A stretch of DNA of 24,353 bases, from assembly GCA_036494675.1 (NCBI GenBank), contig DASXOA010000036.1, positions 1 to 24,353 of the forward strand. Reading direction: 5' to 3'. Below are positions 1 through 7,781 of this stretch, one piece after another. Position 1 is the stretch's first letter. Every line of letters begins with the position of its first letter. Source of the stretch: Rugosimonospora sp036494675 (GTDB lineage Bacteria > Actinomycetota > Actinomycetes > Mycobacteriales > Micromonosporaceae). The notes below the pieces were generated by a model. It saw only the letters and a list, made by a program, of their open reading frames with translations, did not search any database and was not told the DNA's origin. The position numbers and the translations under genes are program-made.

Positions 1-734
1 CCTCCGACGGCGGCTTCTGGCACGGCACCACCCGGCAACACCAGCTATGGCTGGACGGCACCTACATGGCGCTGCCGTTCCTGGTGAACTACGGCGCCAT
101 CGTCGGCAACGCGACGATCGCGGACGCCGAGGCGGTCCGGCAACTGCTCGTCTACGGCGGCCACCTGGAGGCACCCGACGGGCTGCTCTACCACGCCTAC
201 GACGAGTCGGCCGCGCAGAGCTGGGTGGTACCCGGCACCAACCGCTCGCCGGAGTTCTGGTGCCGGGCGATCGGCTGGTACGGCATGGCCGCGGTGACCG
301 CACTGGACAGCGTGCCGGCGGGCCAGCCCGACCGCGACCGGGTCCTGACCATCCTGCGTAACCTGGTCGCGGCCATGAAGGCGTACCAGGATCCGGCCAC
401 CGGCCGGTGGTTCCAGGTGGTGGACAAGGGCTCACGGTCGGACGACTGGACCGAGACGTCGTGTTCGGCGATGTACACGTACACCATCTCGCGCAGCGTC
501 GAGCAGGGATACGTGGACGCGAGCTACGCGGCGGTGGCGGGCAAGGGGTACCAGGGGGTGCTGGCGAAGATCTCGCTGGGCAGCGACGGCCGGACGAACC
601 TGACCGACATCTCCATCGGCACCAACGTCGGCGACTACGCGTACTACGCCGGCCGGACCAGGGCCACCAACGACCAGCACGGCCTGGGCTCGTTCCTCAT
701 CATGAACGAACAGCTGATGCGCACCGGCGGCTGA
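1..734 (+). CDS. GH88/GH105 unsaturated rhamnogalacturonyl/glucuronyl hydrolase, 3' part
   Basis: Partial gene cut by the window start; the first complete codon is at 3 and 243 residues are visible before TGA. GH105 enzymes hydrate the 4,5-unsaturated uronic acid left by pectin or rhamnogalacturonan lyases and release 5-keto-4-deoxyuronate. Visible family marks are a W-L-D-G-T-Y-M stretch near the cut end, the H-A-Y-D-E segment, the F-W-C-R-A-I-G-W motif (the R-x-x-G-W motif of YteR-like proteins), an E-T-S-C-S-A-M segment and a terminal G-L-G-S-F-L block. Together these make up the C-terminal two thirds of the (alpha/alpha)6 barrel. Whether a signal peptide exists cannot be seen. It converges on the DapA-fold gene with a 41-base gap, and fits a locus feeding pectin-derived acids to the enzymes to its right. 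Family assignment is firm; the exact substrate is inference. Confidence 0.9.
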   Translation, partial: SDGGFWHGTTRQHQLWLDGTYMALPFLVNYGAIVGNATIADAEAVRQLLVYGGHLEAPDGLLYHAYDESAAQSWVVPGTNRSPEFWCRAIGWYGMAAVTALDSVPAGQPDRDRVLTILRNLVAAMKAYQDPATGRWFQVVDKGSRSDDWTETSCSAMYTYTISRSVEQGYVDASYAAVAGKGYQGVLAKISLGSDGRTNLTDISIGTNVGDYAYYAGRTRATNDQHGLGSFLIMNEQLMRTGG

Positions 735-775
735 GTCGTCCACAGTGGATGGACGGCTCAGCCGGGGACGGAAAA

Positions 776-1696
776 CTACGCCGGAATCGGGACGTCGACG
801 TCCAGGTCGGCCAGGATCGTGGTCACCTCGGCCTGCTCGGCGGCGCTCAGCGTGCCGATCGGCGGCCGGACGTCCCGGCGGCACACGCCGAGTTGGGCCA
901 GCGCCTCCTTGACCACCGACACGTTCAGCGCGCTGCCGCCCCGGGCGCGCATGTCCTCGAACGCGCGCAGCCGCCGCCACGTCGCCATCGCGGCGGTGAC
1001 GTCGCCGTCGCGCAACTGGCGCAGCAGGGCCAGCGAGTGCTGCGGCGCGACCGTCGCCAGGCCCGAGGTGAAGCCCCGGGCGCCGGACAGCCAGAAGTAC
1101 GGCGCCCACGTCTCGGCGAGCCCGCACGACCACACCCAGCGCTGCTCCCCGACCGCGCCGACCAGATCGGCGAGCGCCATCGGATCGGGCACCGCGTACT
1201 TGACGCCGACCACGTTGGGGCACGCGTCGGCGAGCGCCACGAACGTGGCCCCGGTCAGCGCGGGACTGCGCACGTAGCAGACCACACCCAACTCCGGTAC
1301 CGCGTCGGCGATCCGGCGGTGGTAGTCCACCCAGCCCTGCGGGGACTGGTACGGGTGCACGGGCTGGTGCACCATCACCCCGTGCGCGCCGGCCCGTGCC
1401 GCGCCGGTCGCCGCCGATACCGCGTCGGCGACGTCGTGACCCACGCCGGCCAGGACGGTGGTCCGATCCCCCACCGCGGCCACGGTGGTCTCCACGGCCA
1501 GTTCGCGCTCTGCCGCGCTGAGAGAGTAGAACTCGCCGGTGTTTCCGTTCGCGGTGACCACGTCGATCCCCGCGTCCACGCACCGGGTGAGCACCCCGGC
1601 ATAGGCTCCCGCGTCGACGGCGCCGTCGGCGTCAAACGGGGTGACGGCGATGGTGACCACCGATTCGAGGGCTCGCCGGACGTTGTCAACGGACAC
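776..1696 (-). CDS. DapA/NanA-superfamily enzyme, probably 2-keto-3-deoxy sugar-acid aldolase or dehydratase
   Basis: A 306-residue class I aldolase-type TIM barrel of normal family length. The start is GTG at 1696 with AGGAGG about 5 bases upstream. Visible marks are the G-N-T-G-E phosphate/carboxylate loop (residues 51-55, followed by F-Y-S-L), the conserved Tyr141 in C-Y-V-R, and the Schiff-base Lys166 in G-V-K-Y. The family includes dihydrodipicolinate synthase, N-acetylneuraminate lyase, keto-deoxy-gluconate aldolase and 5-keto-4-deoxyglucarate dehydratase (KdgD). The G-E-F-x-S-L variant resembles KdgD and related sugar-acid enzymes more than lysine-biosynthetic DapA. The nearby uronate dehydrogenase and sugar-acid dehydratases also point to a keto-deoxy acid substrate. 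It lies 42 bases downstream of the IclR gene on the same strand, so is probably co-transcribed with it. The exact reaction is inferred. Confidence 0.85.
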   Translation of the reverse strand: MSVDNVRRALESVVTIAVTPFDADGAVDAGAYAGVLTRCVDAGIDVVTANGNTGEFYSLSAAERELAVETTVAAVGDRTTVLAGVGHDVADAVSAATGAARAGAHGVMVHQPVHPYQSPQGWVDYHRRIADAVPELGVVCYVRSPALTGATFVALADACPNVVGVKYAVPDPMALADLVGAVGEQRWVWSCGLAETWAPYFWLSGARGFTSGLATVAPQHSLALLRQLRDGDVTAAMATWRRLRAFEDMRARGGSALNVSVVKEALAQLGVCRRDVRPPIGTLSAAEQAEVTTILADLDVDVPIPA

Positions 1697-1738
1697 GACG
1701 CCTCCTAGGGGTGTCTGGGTGTGCCCACCACGATAACG

Positions 1739-2503
1739 TCACACGCGCGAGCCGAGTGCGGCAGAGACCTCCCTCGCGGTGCGCACGACCATCGGTGCCA
1801 GCCGGGCCACCTGGGCCCGGGCGATGTCGAAACTCAGACCGGACACGCTGACGCCGCCGATCGGCTCGGCCACGTGGTTGACGACCGCCGCTCCCACGCA
1901 CCGGACCCGGGGCATGTTCTCCTCGTCGTCCAGTGCCCAGCCGCGGGCCCGCACGCTGACCAGGTTGGCCAGGAGCGACTCGGCCGTGGTCAATGTGTGC
2001 GGCATCCTGGGCGGCAACCCGCTGCGTGCGGCGATCCGGCGCACCTCGTCGTCCGGCAGCGCGGCCAGGATCGCCTTGCCGATGGCCGTGCAGTGCAGGA
2101 GCAGCGTGGCGCCGACCCGGGAGCGCATGCCGTACGCGCCGCGCCCTTCCAGCTTGTCGATGTACACCGCCTCGTCGCCCTGGCGCACCGCGAAGTGCAC
2201 GGTGTACCCGGTACGTTCACACAGGGCGCGCAGCGCGGGACGGGCCGCCCGGGCCAGGTCCGAGCCGTCGGCCGCGCGGGAGGCCAGCCGGATCAGGCCG
2301 GGGCCCAGTACGTAGTCGTGTTCCTCGCCTTCACGTACCCATCCGTGTGCCACCAGTTCCTGAAGGATCCGGTGCACCGTGGAGATCGGCAGGCCGGCGG
2401 TGTTCGCGATGCGCGAAAGCCGGCGTTGCTCGGTCAGTGCCTCCGCCACCGCGACGAGTTTCGCGATGGCCGAAGGCGACTGCGTACTTGTCGGGCTGCC
2501 CAT
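1739..2503 (-). CDS. IclR-family transcriptional regulator
   Basis: A 254-residue regulator from an ATG at 2503. The N-terminal winged helix-turn-helix spans roughly residues 10-70, with the recognition stretch G-L-P-I-S-T-V-H-R-I-L. The rest is the IclR effector-binding domain, ending with A-P-M-V-V-R-T-A-R-E-V. I prefer the ATG at 2503, with a G-rich stretch about 11 bases upstream, over an in-frame ATG at 2536 that lacks a convincing ribosome site; the longer form adds 11 residues. IclR proteins commonly control aromatic or sugar-acid catabolism, and KdgR, the pectin regulator of enterobacteria, belongs here. The gene heads a short minus-strand unit with the DapA-fold enzyme and is divergent from the LacI gene across a long control region, so it may regulate that enzyme or both directions. 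Confidence 0.9.
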   Translation of the reverse strand: MGSPTSTQSPSAIAKLVAVAEALTEQRRLSRIANTAGLPISTVHRILQELVAHGWVREGEEHDYVLGPGLIRLASRAADGSDLARAARPALRALCERTGYTVHFAVRQGDEAVYIDKLEGRGAYGMRSRVGATLLLHCTAIGKAILAALPDDEVRRIAARSGLPPRMPHTLTTAESLLANLVSVRARGWALDDEENMPRVRCVGAAVVNHVAEPIGGVSVSGLSFDIARAQVARLAPMVVRTAREVSAALGSRV

Positions 2504-2774
2504 CGAGCCAGCCACCCCCCTTTGAAGCGAGACCATGCCCGGTGTGTCCCGGGCGCGCTACGGGCAGGCGGATCGCCGCGGCGGGTCGGCGGGTCGCCAT
2601 GGATCGATCGTGCACATACCTCCGATGACCGGTCGGCGGTGTGCCTGGTGGCGCGGGCTGCACCGGATTGCCTTCCTTCCGTGCCGCGAAAATCGACGGT
2701 CATTCATCGGATGAGTTCCCACTATGCGGCCACCGGGCTCATTGCGCTAGTCCCCATCGATGCGGCGCCGGCCG

Positions 2775-2786
2775 GGGAGCGCTCCC
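2775..2786. promoter_or_regulatory. CebR-like LacI-family operator
   Basis: The perfect 12-bp palindrome GGGAGCGCTCCC lies between the IclR and LacI-type genes. It equals the inner 12 bases of the box TGGGAGCGCTCCCA known for CebR, the LacI-family repressor of cello-oligosaccharide use in Streptomyces; here the flanking bases are G on both sides instead of T and A. It could bind a CebR homologue elsewhere in the genome or the LacI-type protein encoded at 3244. Match seen directly; function inferred. Confidence 0.55.
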
Positions 2787-3181
2787 GGTGCGCCGGCGGC
2801 CGGCGGCGATCGGCCAGGTCAGGGGCCGCGGAACGGGGTCGTACGGGATCGGCACATTAATCGACGTGCGTAACTTGTTTGGTGGGCACCGGAACCGCAA
2901 CACGGACGGCACACCTCGCCGCGGCGGGGCGAGTCCGCCCACGTCACGGCGTCGAACGGGAGAACCGGGATGGGATGCGGCGCTACGCAAACCATTGCAG
3001 AGGGTGTAGCCGCCGGCTCTCCACGACGTCAAGGGCGCACTCCGCCGGATGGAAAAGCCGGCGGTACGGACGTGCCACCCCAGGTCACAACCGCAGCACC
3101 GGGGCTGTGATGAAACAAACCGAAAAGTTGCATGGGGTTTGACTCTTGACGCGGACGGCTTATCGACGATTGACTCTGCCA

Positions 3182-3191
3182 CAAACGTTTG
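3182..3191. promoter_or_regulatory. LacI-type palindromic operator CAAACGTTTG
   Basis: A perfect 10-bp palindrome with a central CG, the classic centre of LacI/GalR-family operators, 52 bases before the LacI-type start codon. It lies downstream of the TTGAC elements, where a bound repressor would block transcription. The simplest reading is autoregulation of the LacI-transport-dehydratase operon. Confidence 0.6.
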
Positions 3192-3243
3192 CAAGCGCCG
3201 GGTCGCCGTCGGACCGCCGGGGCCTGGTCAGCGAGGGAGCTCG

Positions 3244-4281
3244 ATGCCGGTAACCATCCATGACGTCGCCCAGCGGGCCCAGGTGTCCGCGTCCACGGTG
3301 TCCCGCGCGCTCAGCGCGTCGCACCTGGTTCGCGGCACGACCCGGGAACGGGTGCTGGCGGCGGCAAAGGAACTTGGCTACCAGCCGAACCCGGCCGCGC
3401 GCAGCCTGATCACCGGACGCACGGGCAACATCGGCATCGTCGTGCCGGACCTGAACAACCCGTTCTACACGGGTGTGCTGAGGGGCGTTCAGGCCCGGGC
3501 GCGGCAGGGCGGATACGCGGTCTTCTTCGCCGACGGCGAGGAGGACCCGGTCGCCGAGGAGGCACTGGTCCGGGCGATGTCCCGGCAGGTCGACGGGGTG
3601 GTCATGTGCGCCCCGTTCGCCTCCGACGCACAACTGCGGTCGCTGGCCGGGGTCACCTCGCTGACCCTGCTCAACCGGCGGCTGCGCGACATCCCGGCGG
3701 CGCTGATGGACAGTGCCGGCGGGATGCGCCAAGTGGTCGACCATCTTGCCGCGCTCGGCCATCACCGCTGCGCATACCTCAACGGACCCAACAACGCCTG
3801 GTCCAACCGCGAGCGCCGGCGCGGACTACGCGTCGCGGCGGCCCGCGCCCACCTCACCGTCGTCGAGTTCGGCCCGTTCGAGCCGAAGTTCGAGGGCGGC
3901 GTGCAGGCGGCGGATCTGGCACTCGCCGACGGCGTGACCGCCATCATCGCCTACAACGACCTGATGGCGCTCGGCGTGCTGTCGCGGCTCGCCGACCGCG
4001 GCGTCCCGGTACCACAGGAGATGAGCGTCGTCGGCTTCGACAACCTGCTCTACGCGGCCGTCTGCGCTCCCCCACTGACCACGGTGGCGATGCCGATGGA
4101 GGCTGGCGGCCGGGCGGCCGTCGATCTCCTGCTCGCCGGCATCGACGGCGCCGACGACGGCGCCGGGCCGCACCGGGAACTGACCACGAACCTGATCGTC
4201 CGGGCGACGACCGCAGCCGCCCGTCCACATTCGGTTTCCGACGCATCCCGGCCGGGCGACCGGCCGGGTGTGCGCGGTTGA
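3244..4281 (+). CDS. LacI/GalR-family transcriptional repressor
   Basis: 345 residues from ATG 3244, preceded by GAGGGAG about 6 bases upstream. The frame stays open further upstream, but the DNA-binding domain begins right at this ATG. The helix-turn-helix spans residues 3-22 (T-I-H-D-V-A then V-S-A-S-T-V-S-R-A-L), and the hinge helix follows around residues 48-58 (N-P-A-A-R-S-L). A periplasmic-binding-protein-like effector domain begins at I-G-I-V-V-P-D-L-N-N-P-F. Length is normal. It is the first gene of a plus-strand run into the ABC transporter (28-base gap) and probably senses the imported sugar acid or a breakdown product. A CAAACGTTTG operator sits just upstream. Confidence 0.95.
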   Translation: MPVTIHDVAQRAQVSASTVSRALSASHLVRGTTRERVLAAAKELGYQPNPAARSLITGRTGNIGIVVPDLNNPFYTGVLRGVQARARQGGYAVFFADGEEDPVAEEALVRAMSRQVDGVVMCAPFASDAQLRSLAGVTSLTLLNRRLRDIPAALMDSAGGMRQVVDHLAALGHHRCAYLNGPNNAWSNRERRRGLRVAAARAHLTVVEFGPFEPKFEGGVQAADLALADGVTAIIAYNDLMALGVLSRLADRGVPVPQEMSVVGFDNLLYAAVCAPPLTTVAMPMEAGGRAAVDLLLAGIDGADDGAGPHRELTTNLIVRATTAAARPHSVSDASRPGDRPGVRG

Positions 4282-4309
4282 CCCCTGGACAACGACAGGA
4301 GAACCCGAC

Positions 4310-5551
4310 ATGGGTGACTCAGCAATTGATGGGCGCACGACTCACCGCCGCGTCCGCATCGGCGCCGGGCTGGTGGCGGTCGCCGCGGCGGCGGCCCTGG
4401 CCGCCGCAGGCTGCGGTGCGCCGGCCGGCAAGGCCAGCGCGCCGGTCTCGGCCAATGCCGTGCCGGACAAGCCGTCGAAGCCGGTGACCCTGAACGTCCT
4501 GGACGTGGCCGGCAATCTCCAGCTCACCCAGGGCATGCTCGACGACTTCGTCAAGCAGCACGGGGACATCGTCAGCAAGATAACGACCTCGACCGGCAAG
4601 GCACCGGACCTGGCCGGCAAGGTCAAGGCTCAGGAGGACGCCGGCCGGCTGGACATCGACGTGGTGCTCACCGGTACCGACGGGCTGTCCGCCGGCATCG
4701 CGCAGAACCTGTGGACCAAGATGACGGACTACAGCTCGCGACTGTCCAACATGGGCAACTACACCGACCCGGCGCAGAAGATGCAGGAGTTGGCCCAGGG
4801 GTACGGGGTGGAGTTGGTCGAGTACCCGTCCGGCCCGCTGCTGGAGTACAACCCGGCCAAGGTGACCAACCCGCCGACCACCACGGACGAGTTGCTCAGC
4901 TGGTGCAAGGCCCACCCGGGCCGGTTCCAGTACGCGGTGCCGAAGAACTCCGGCCCCGGCCGGACGCTCCTGATGGGCCTGCCGTACATCCTCGGCGACA
5001 GTGACCCGAAGAACCCGGACACCGGCTGGGACAAGACCTGGGCGTACCTCAAGGAACTGGGCCAGTGCTCGGCACCGTACGAGTCGGGTACGGCCAACAC
5101 GATGACGAACATCGGCAAGGGTACGGTCGACATGATCGCCAGCACCACCGGGTGGGACATCAACCCGCGGGTGCTCGGTACGGTCCCGAACACCATGAAG
5201 ATCACGACGCTCAAGGGCTTCCACTGGGTCACCGACGCGCAGTACGCCGTGGTGCCCAAGGGCATCGACAAGGACAAGCTGTCGGCAATCCTCAACCTGC
5301 TCCAGTTCATGCTGACCCCGCAGCAGCAGGCGATCTCCTACGACAAGGGCTACTTCTACCCGGGTCCGGCGGTCAAGGGCGTGACCCTGTCGATGGCGCC
5401 GCAGGCCAGCCAGGACGCGATCAACAAGTACGGCCGGCCAGAGTACGACGCGCTCATCGCGAACAACCCCCAGGAGACATCGCTGCCGGCCGATCAGCAG
5501 GTCGCCGCGTTCGCCAAGTGGGACACCGAGATCGGCGCGGCGAAGAAATGA
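4310..5551 (+). CDS. ABC transporter solute-binding lipoprotein
   Basis: 413 residues from ATG 4310, with AGGAG 8 bases upstream; an in-frame ATG further upstream has no such support. The N-terminus has arginines at 13-16 (R-R-V-R), a hydrophobic stretch, and a lipobox-like A-A-G-C with Cys35 as the probable lipid-modified residue, so it should sit outside the membrane. The body is a family 1/PotD-type extracellular solute-binding protein (for example G-P-G-R-T-L-L-M-G-L-P-Y and G-W-D-K-T-W-A-Y-L-K). Its stop overlaps the ATPase start (ATGA), so the two are translationally coupled. The ligand is not readable from sequence; the neighbouring uronate dehydrogenase and dehydratase suggest a uronate, aldonate or aldarate, although close relatives are often annotated as polyamine-type. 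Confidence 0.9.
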   Translation: MGDSAIDGRTTHRRVRIGAGLVAVAAAAALAAAGCGAPAGKASAPVSANAVPDKPSKPVTLNVLDVAGNLQLTQGMLDDFVKQHGDIVSKITTSTGKAPDLAGKVKAQEDAGRLDIDVVLTGTDGLSAGIAQNLWTKMTDYSSRLSNMGNYTDPAQKMQELAQGYGVELVEYPSGPLLEYNPAKVTNPPTTTDELLSWCKAHPGRFQYAVPKNSGPGRTLLMGLPYILGDSDPKNPDTGWDKTWAYLKELGQCSAPYESGTANTMTNIGKGTVDMIASTTGWDINPRVLGTVPNTMKITTLKGFHWVTDAQYAVVPKGIDKDKLSAILNLLQFMLTPQQQAISYDKGYFYPGPAVKGVTLSMAPQASQDAINKYGRPEYDALIANNPQETSLPADQQVAAFAKWDTEIGAAKK

Positions 5552-6849
5552 CGGAACGGGTAAGCCCCACCGGGCCGGCGCGTGCGCCGGCCCGGGACGG
5601 GCAGTTTGAACACCTGCGCCTGGACGGGGTCTGCCGGCGCTTCGGCGACAAGCTGGTGCTGGACGGGCTCGATCTGCGGATCGCCGGTGGCGAGTTCGTC
5701 GCACTGCTGGGCCCGTCCGGCTGCGGCAAGTCGACCGCGCTCAACTGCCTCGCCGGCCTGCTGCCGCTGTCCGGCGGGAGCATCTGGCTGGACGACCGGC
5801 GGATCGACACGCTGCCGCCGGAGCGCCGCGGGTTCGGCATGGTCTTCCAGAACTACGCGCTCTTCCCGCACATGTCGGTGCGCCGCAACGTCGGCTTCGG
5901 GCTGCGGATGCGCGGCATCTCGCGGCAGGAGTTGCGCAGCCGGGTCGACGAGGCGCTGCGGCTGGTGCAGTTGGCGCCGTACGCCGACCGGCTGCCCGGC
6001 CAGCTCTCCGGCGGCCAGCAGCAGCGGGTCGCCATCGCCCGGGCCATCGTGATCGAACCACCGCTGGTCCTGATGGACGAGCCACTGTCCAATTTGGACG
6101 CCGCGCTCCGGCTGGACATGCGCACCGAGATCCGCCGGCTGCACCAGTCGCTCGGGCTCACCACCGTCTACGTCACGCACGACCAGGAGGAGGCGCTGTC
6201 GCTGGCCGATCGCCTCGTGGTGCTGCGCGAGGGCGTGGTGCAGCAGGTGGGTACGCCGGAGGAGCTGTACCGTTCGCCGGCCAACCCATACGTGGCCGGG
6301 TTCATGGGGTACCGCAACCTGCTGGCGATGACGGTCACCGGCGGCGAGGGCGGGTACGCGACGGCCCGCGGCCACGGCATCGAGCTGACCGGGCTGGCCG
6401 GCAGCGGCAGCACCGGCTCCGGCCCGGCCACCGTCGCCATCCGGCCGGAGGACTTCGTGGTCGGCGAACCGCCGGCCGGCGCGGAGAACCTCATCGAGGT
6501 CGGCGTCGAGGTCGTCGAGTACCACGGGCGGGAACTGGCCGTACAGGCGCGGCTGCCGGAGGGTCAGGCGCTGCGGCTGCGTACCCCGACCCGGGTCGCC
6601 CGCGGCGAGACCGCCCGGGTGTGGGTACCGAAGGACCGCGTGCTCATCTTCGGCGACGCCGACGGGAATGCGGCTGCATTCGGCGACGCCGACTCAACCG
6701 CGGCGGTCGGCTCCGCCGGTACGGACGGCCCCTCGGCCGGGGCGGCGGCGAGCCCCCCGGCCGGGGCGGCTATTCCCCCGCAGCCCGCCGTCGAGGCGAC
6801 CACGGCGCGGCACGGGCCGGACGTTCCGAGCGAGGCGACCCCGTCATGA
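5548..6849 (+). CDS. ABC transporter ATPase, PotA/MalK-like with TOBE region and extended tail
   Basis: 433 residues from ATG 5548 inside the ATGA overlap with the binding protein. Walker A is G-P-S-G-C-G-K-S-T (55-63), the Q-loop Gln is at 101 (Q-N-Y-A-L-F-P), the signature L-S-G-G-Q-Q-Q-R is at 153-160, Walker B is L-V-L-M-D-E-P (173-179) and the switch His is 211. A TOBE-type regulatory domain follows to about residue 368. The last ~65 residues are an Ala/Gly/Pro-rich tail that normal PotA-type ATPases lack; its start holds a 15-base direct repeat encoding F-G-D-A-D twice. The stop overlaps the permease start (ATGA). It powers import by the two permeases that follow. Confidence 0.93.
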   Translation: MTERVSPTGPARAPARDGQFEHLRLDGVCRRFGDKLVLDGLDLRIAGGEFVALLGPSGCGKSTALNCLAGLLPLSGGSIWLDDRRIDTLPPERRGFGMVFQNYALFPHMSVRRNVGFGLRMRGISRQELRSRVDEALRLVQLAPYADRLPGQLSGGQQQRVAIARAIVIEPPLVLMDEPLSNLDAALRLDMRTEIRRLHQSLGLTTVYVTHDQEEALSLADRLVVLREGVVQQVGTPEELYRSPANPYVAGFMGYRNLLAMTVTGGEGGYATARGHGIELTGLAGSGSTGSGPATVAIRPEDFVVGEPPAGAENLIEVGVEVVEYHGRELAVQARLPEGQALRLRTPTRVARGETARVWVPKDRVLIFGDADGNAAAFGDADSTAAVGSAGTDGPSAGAAASPPAGAAIPPQPAVEATTARHGPDVPSEATPS

Positions 6850-7781
6850 CGCCGGTCACGTCGCCGGCCCCGACCGTGCAACGCCCGGCGGGGACCGGGC
6901 GCCCGGCACTGTCGCACCGCCTGGCCGAACGCGGCATCGACCGGACCCTGCTGCTCCTGCTGCCGGGTCTGGTCTTCCTCATCGTGCTGTTCATCTACCC
7001 GTTCCTGTACGGCCTGGGCCTGTCCTTCCAGCCTCCGCACAGCTCCGATGCCCTGTACAACTACAAGAAGTTCTTCTCCGATCCGTACCAGCGCGACACC
7101 ATCTGGATCACCTTGAAGATCGGCCTGCCGGCCGCGCTCATCAACGTGCTCGCCGCGGTGCCGATCGCGTACCGGCTGCGCGGACGGGTGCGTGGCAAGC
7201 GGTTGCTGACCACGGCGCTGGTGATCCCGATCACTCTCGGCACCGTGCTCACCGCGATCGGGATGATCGAGTACTTCGGCGGTACCGGTTGGCTCAACAA
7301 GATCCTGATTGCGCTCGGCGTCACCGACGTCGACCACCCGGTACCGCTGTTGCACAACTACTGGGGCGTGATGCTCTCGCTGCTGGTCAGCGGATTCCCG
7401 TTCGCGTTCCTGCTGACCCTGTCCTACCTGTCCGGCATCGACCCGAGCCTGGAGTCCGCCGCGGCCACCCTGGGCGCCGGCTGGTGGCAACGCTTCCGCG
7501 AGGTCGTCTTCCCGTTGCTCGCACCGGGCCTGGCGATGACGTTCTGCCTGAACTTCGTGCTCGCCTTCTCGGTGTTCCCGTCGGCCGTGCTGCTCGGCGA
7601 TCCGGAACGGTCGACACACGTCATCTCCATCGCCGCCTACGACGCGGCGTACCAGGAGTACGACTACTCGAAAGCATCGGCCATCGCGATGGTGATGGCG
7701 GCCGTGATGCTGATCGTGATCTCGGTCGTGCTGTTCGCCCGCGGCCGGCTCTACCGCGGCTCGTCAGGAGGTAAGGGATGA
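6846..7781 (+). CDS. ABC transporter permease (PotB-like)
   Basis: 311 residues from an ATG overlapping the ATPase stop. Several hydrophobic segments are visible (about residues 34-58, 92-108, 120-142, 172-198, 224-250, 275-298). The cytoplasmic coupling loop with the EAA-type pattern S-A-A-A-T-L-G-A-G-W-W lies at 204-214, followed by F-P-L-L-A-P-G. It is one half of the transmembrane channel of the importer encoded with the neighbouring binding protein, ATPase and second permease. Its TGA overlaps the next ATG, and the ribosome site for the next gene (AGGAGG) lies inside its own 3' end. Confidence 0.92.
   Translation: MTPVTSPAPTVQRPAGTGRPALSHRLAERGIDRTLLLLLPGLVFLIVLFIYPFLYGLGLSFQPPHSSDALYNYKKFFSDPYQRDTIWITLKIGLPAALINVLAAVPIAYRLRGRVRGKRLLTTALVIPITLGTVLTAIGMIEYFGGTGWLNKILIALGVTDVDHPVPLLHNYWGVMLSLLVSGFPFAFLLTLSYLSGIDPSLESAAATLGAGWWQRFREVVFPLLAPGLAMTFCLNFVLAFSVFPSAVLLGDPERSTHVISIAAYDAAYQEYDYSKASAIAMVMAAVMLIVISVVLFARGRLYRGSSGGKG

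Larger units (their letters stand above)
2504..3243. promoter_or_regulatory. Divergent control region between IclR and LacI-type genes
   Basis: About 740 bases with no credible gene; open frames across it lack family signals and ribosome sites. It holds the CebR-like palindrome (2775-2786), a loose inverted repeat TGAAAC-N10-GTTGCA (3111-3132) that could be an IclR-type site, three TTGAC elements (from 3139, 3146 and 3170) that may include a -35 box, and the CAAACGTTTG palindrome (3182-3191). No -10 box with good spacing stands out. The AT content is locally higher around 3105-3190 than in the genes, as expected for a promoter zone. Confidence 0.6.

Noticed and set aside
3111..3132. TGAAAC-N10-GTTGCA as an IclR/KdgR box
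   Set aside because: Five of six arm bases match and the spacing differs from the known KdgR box, so it is mentioned only within the control region.
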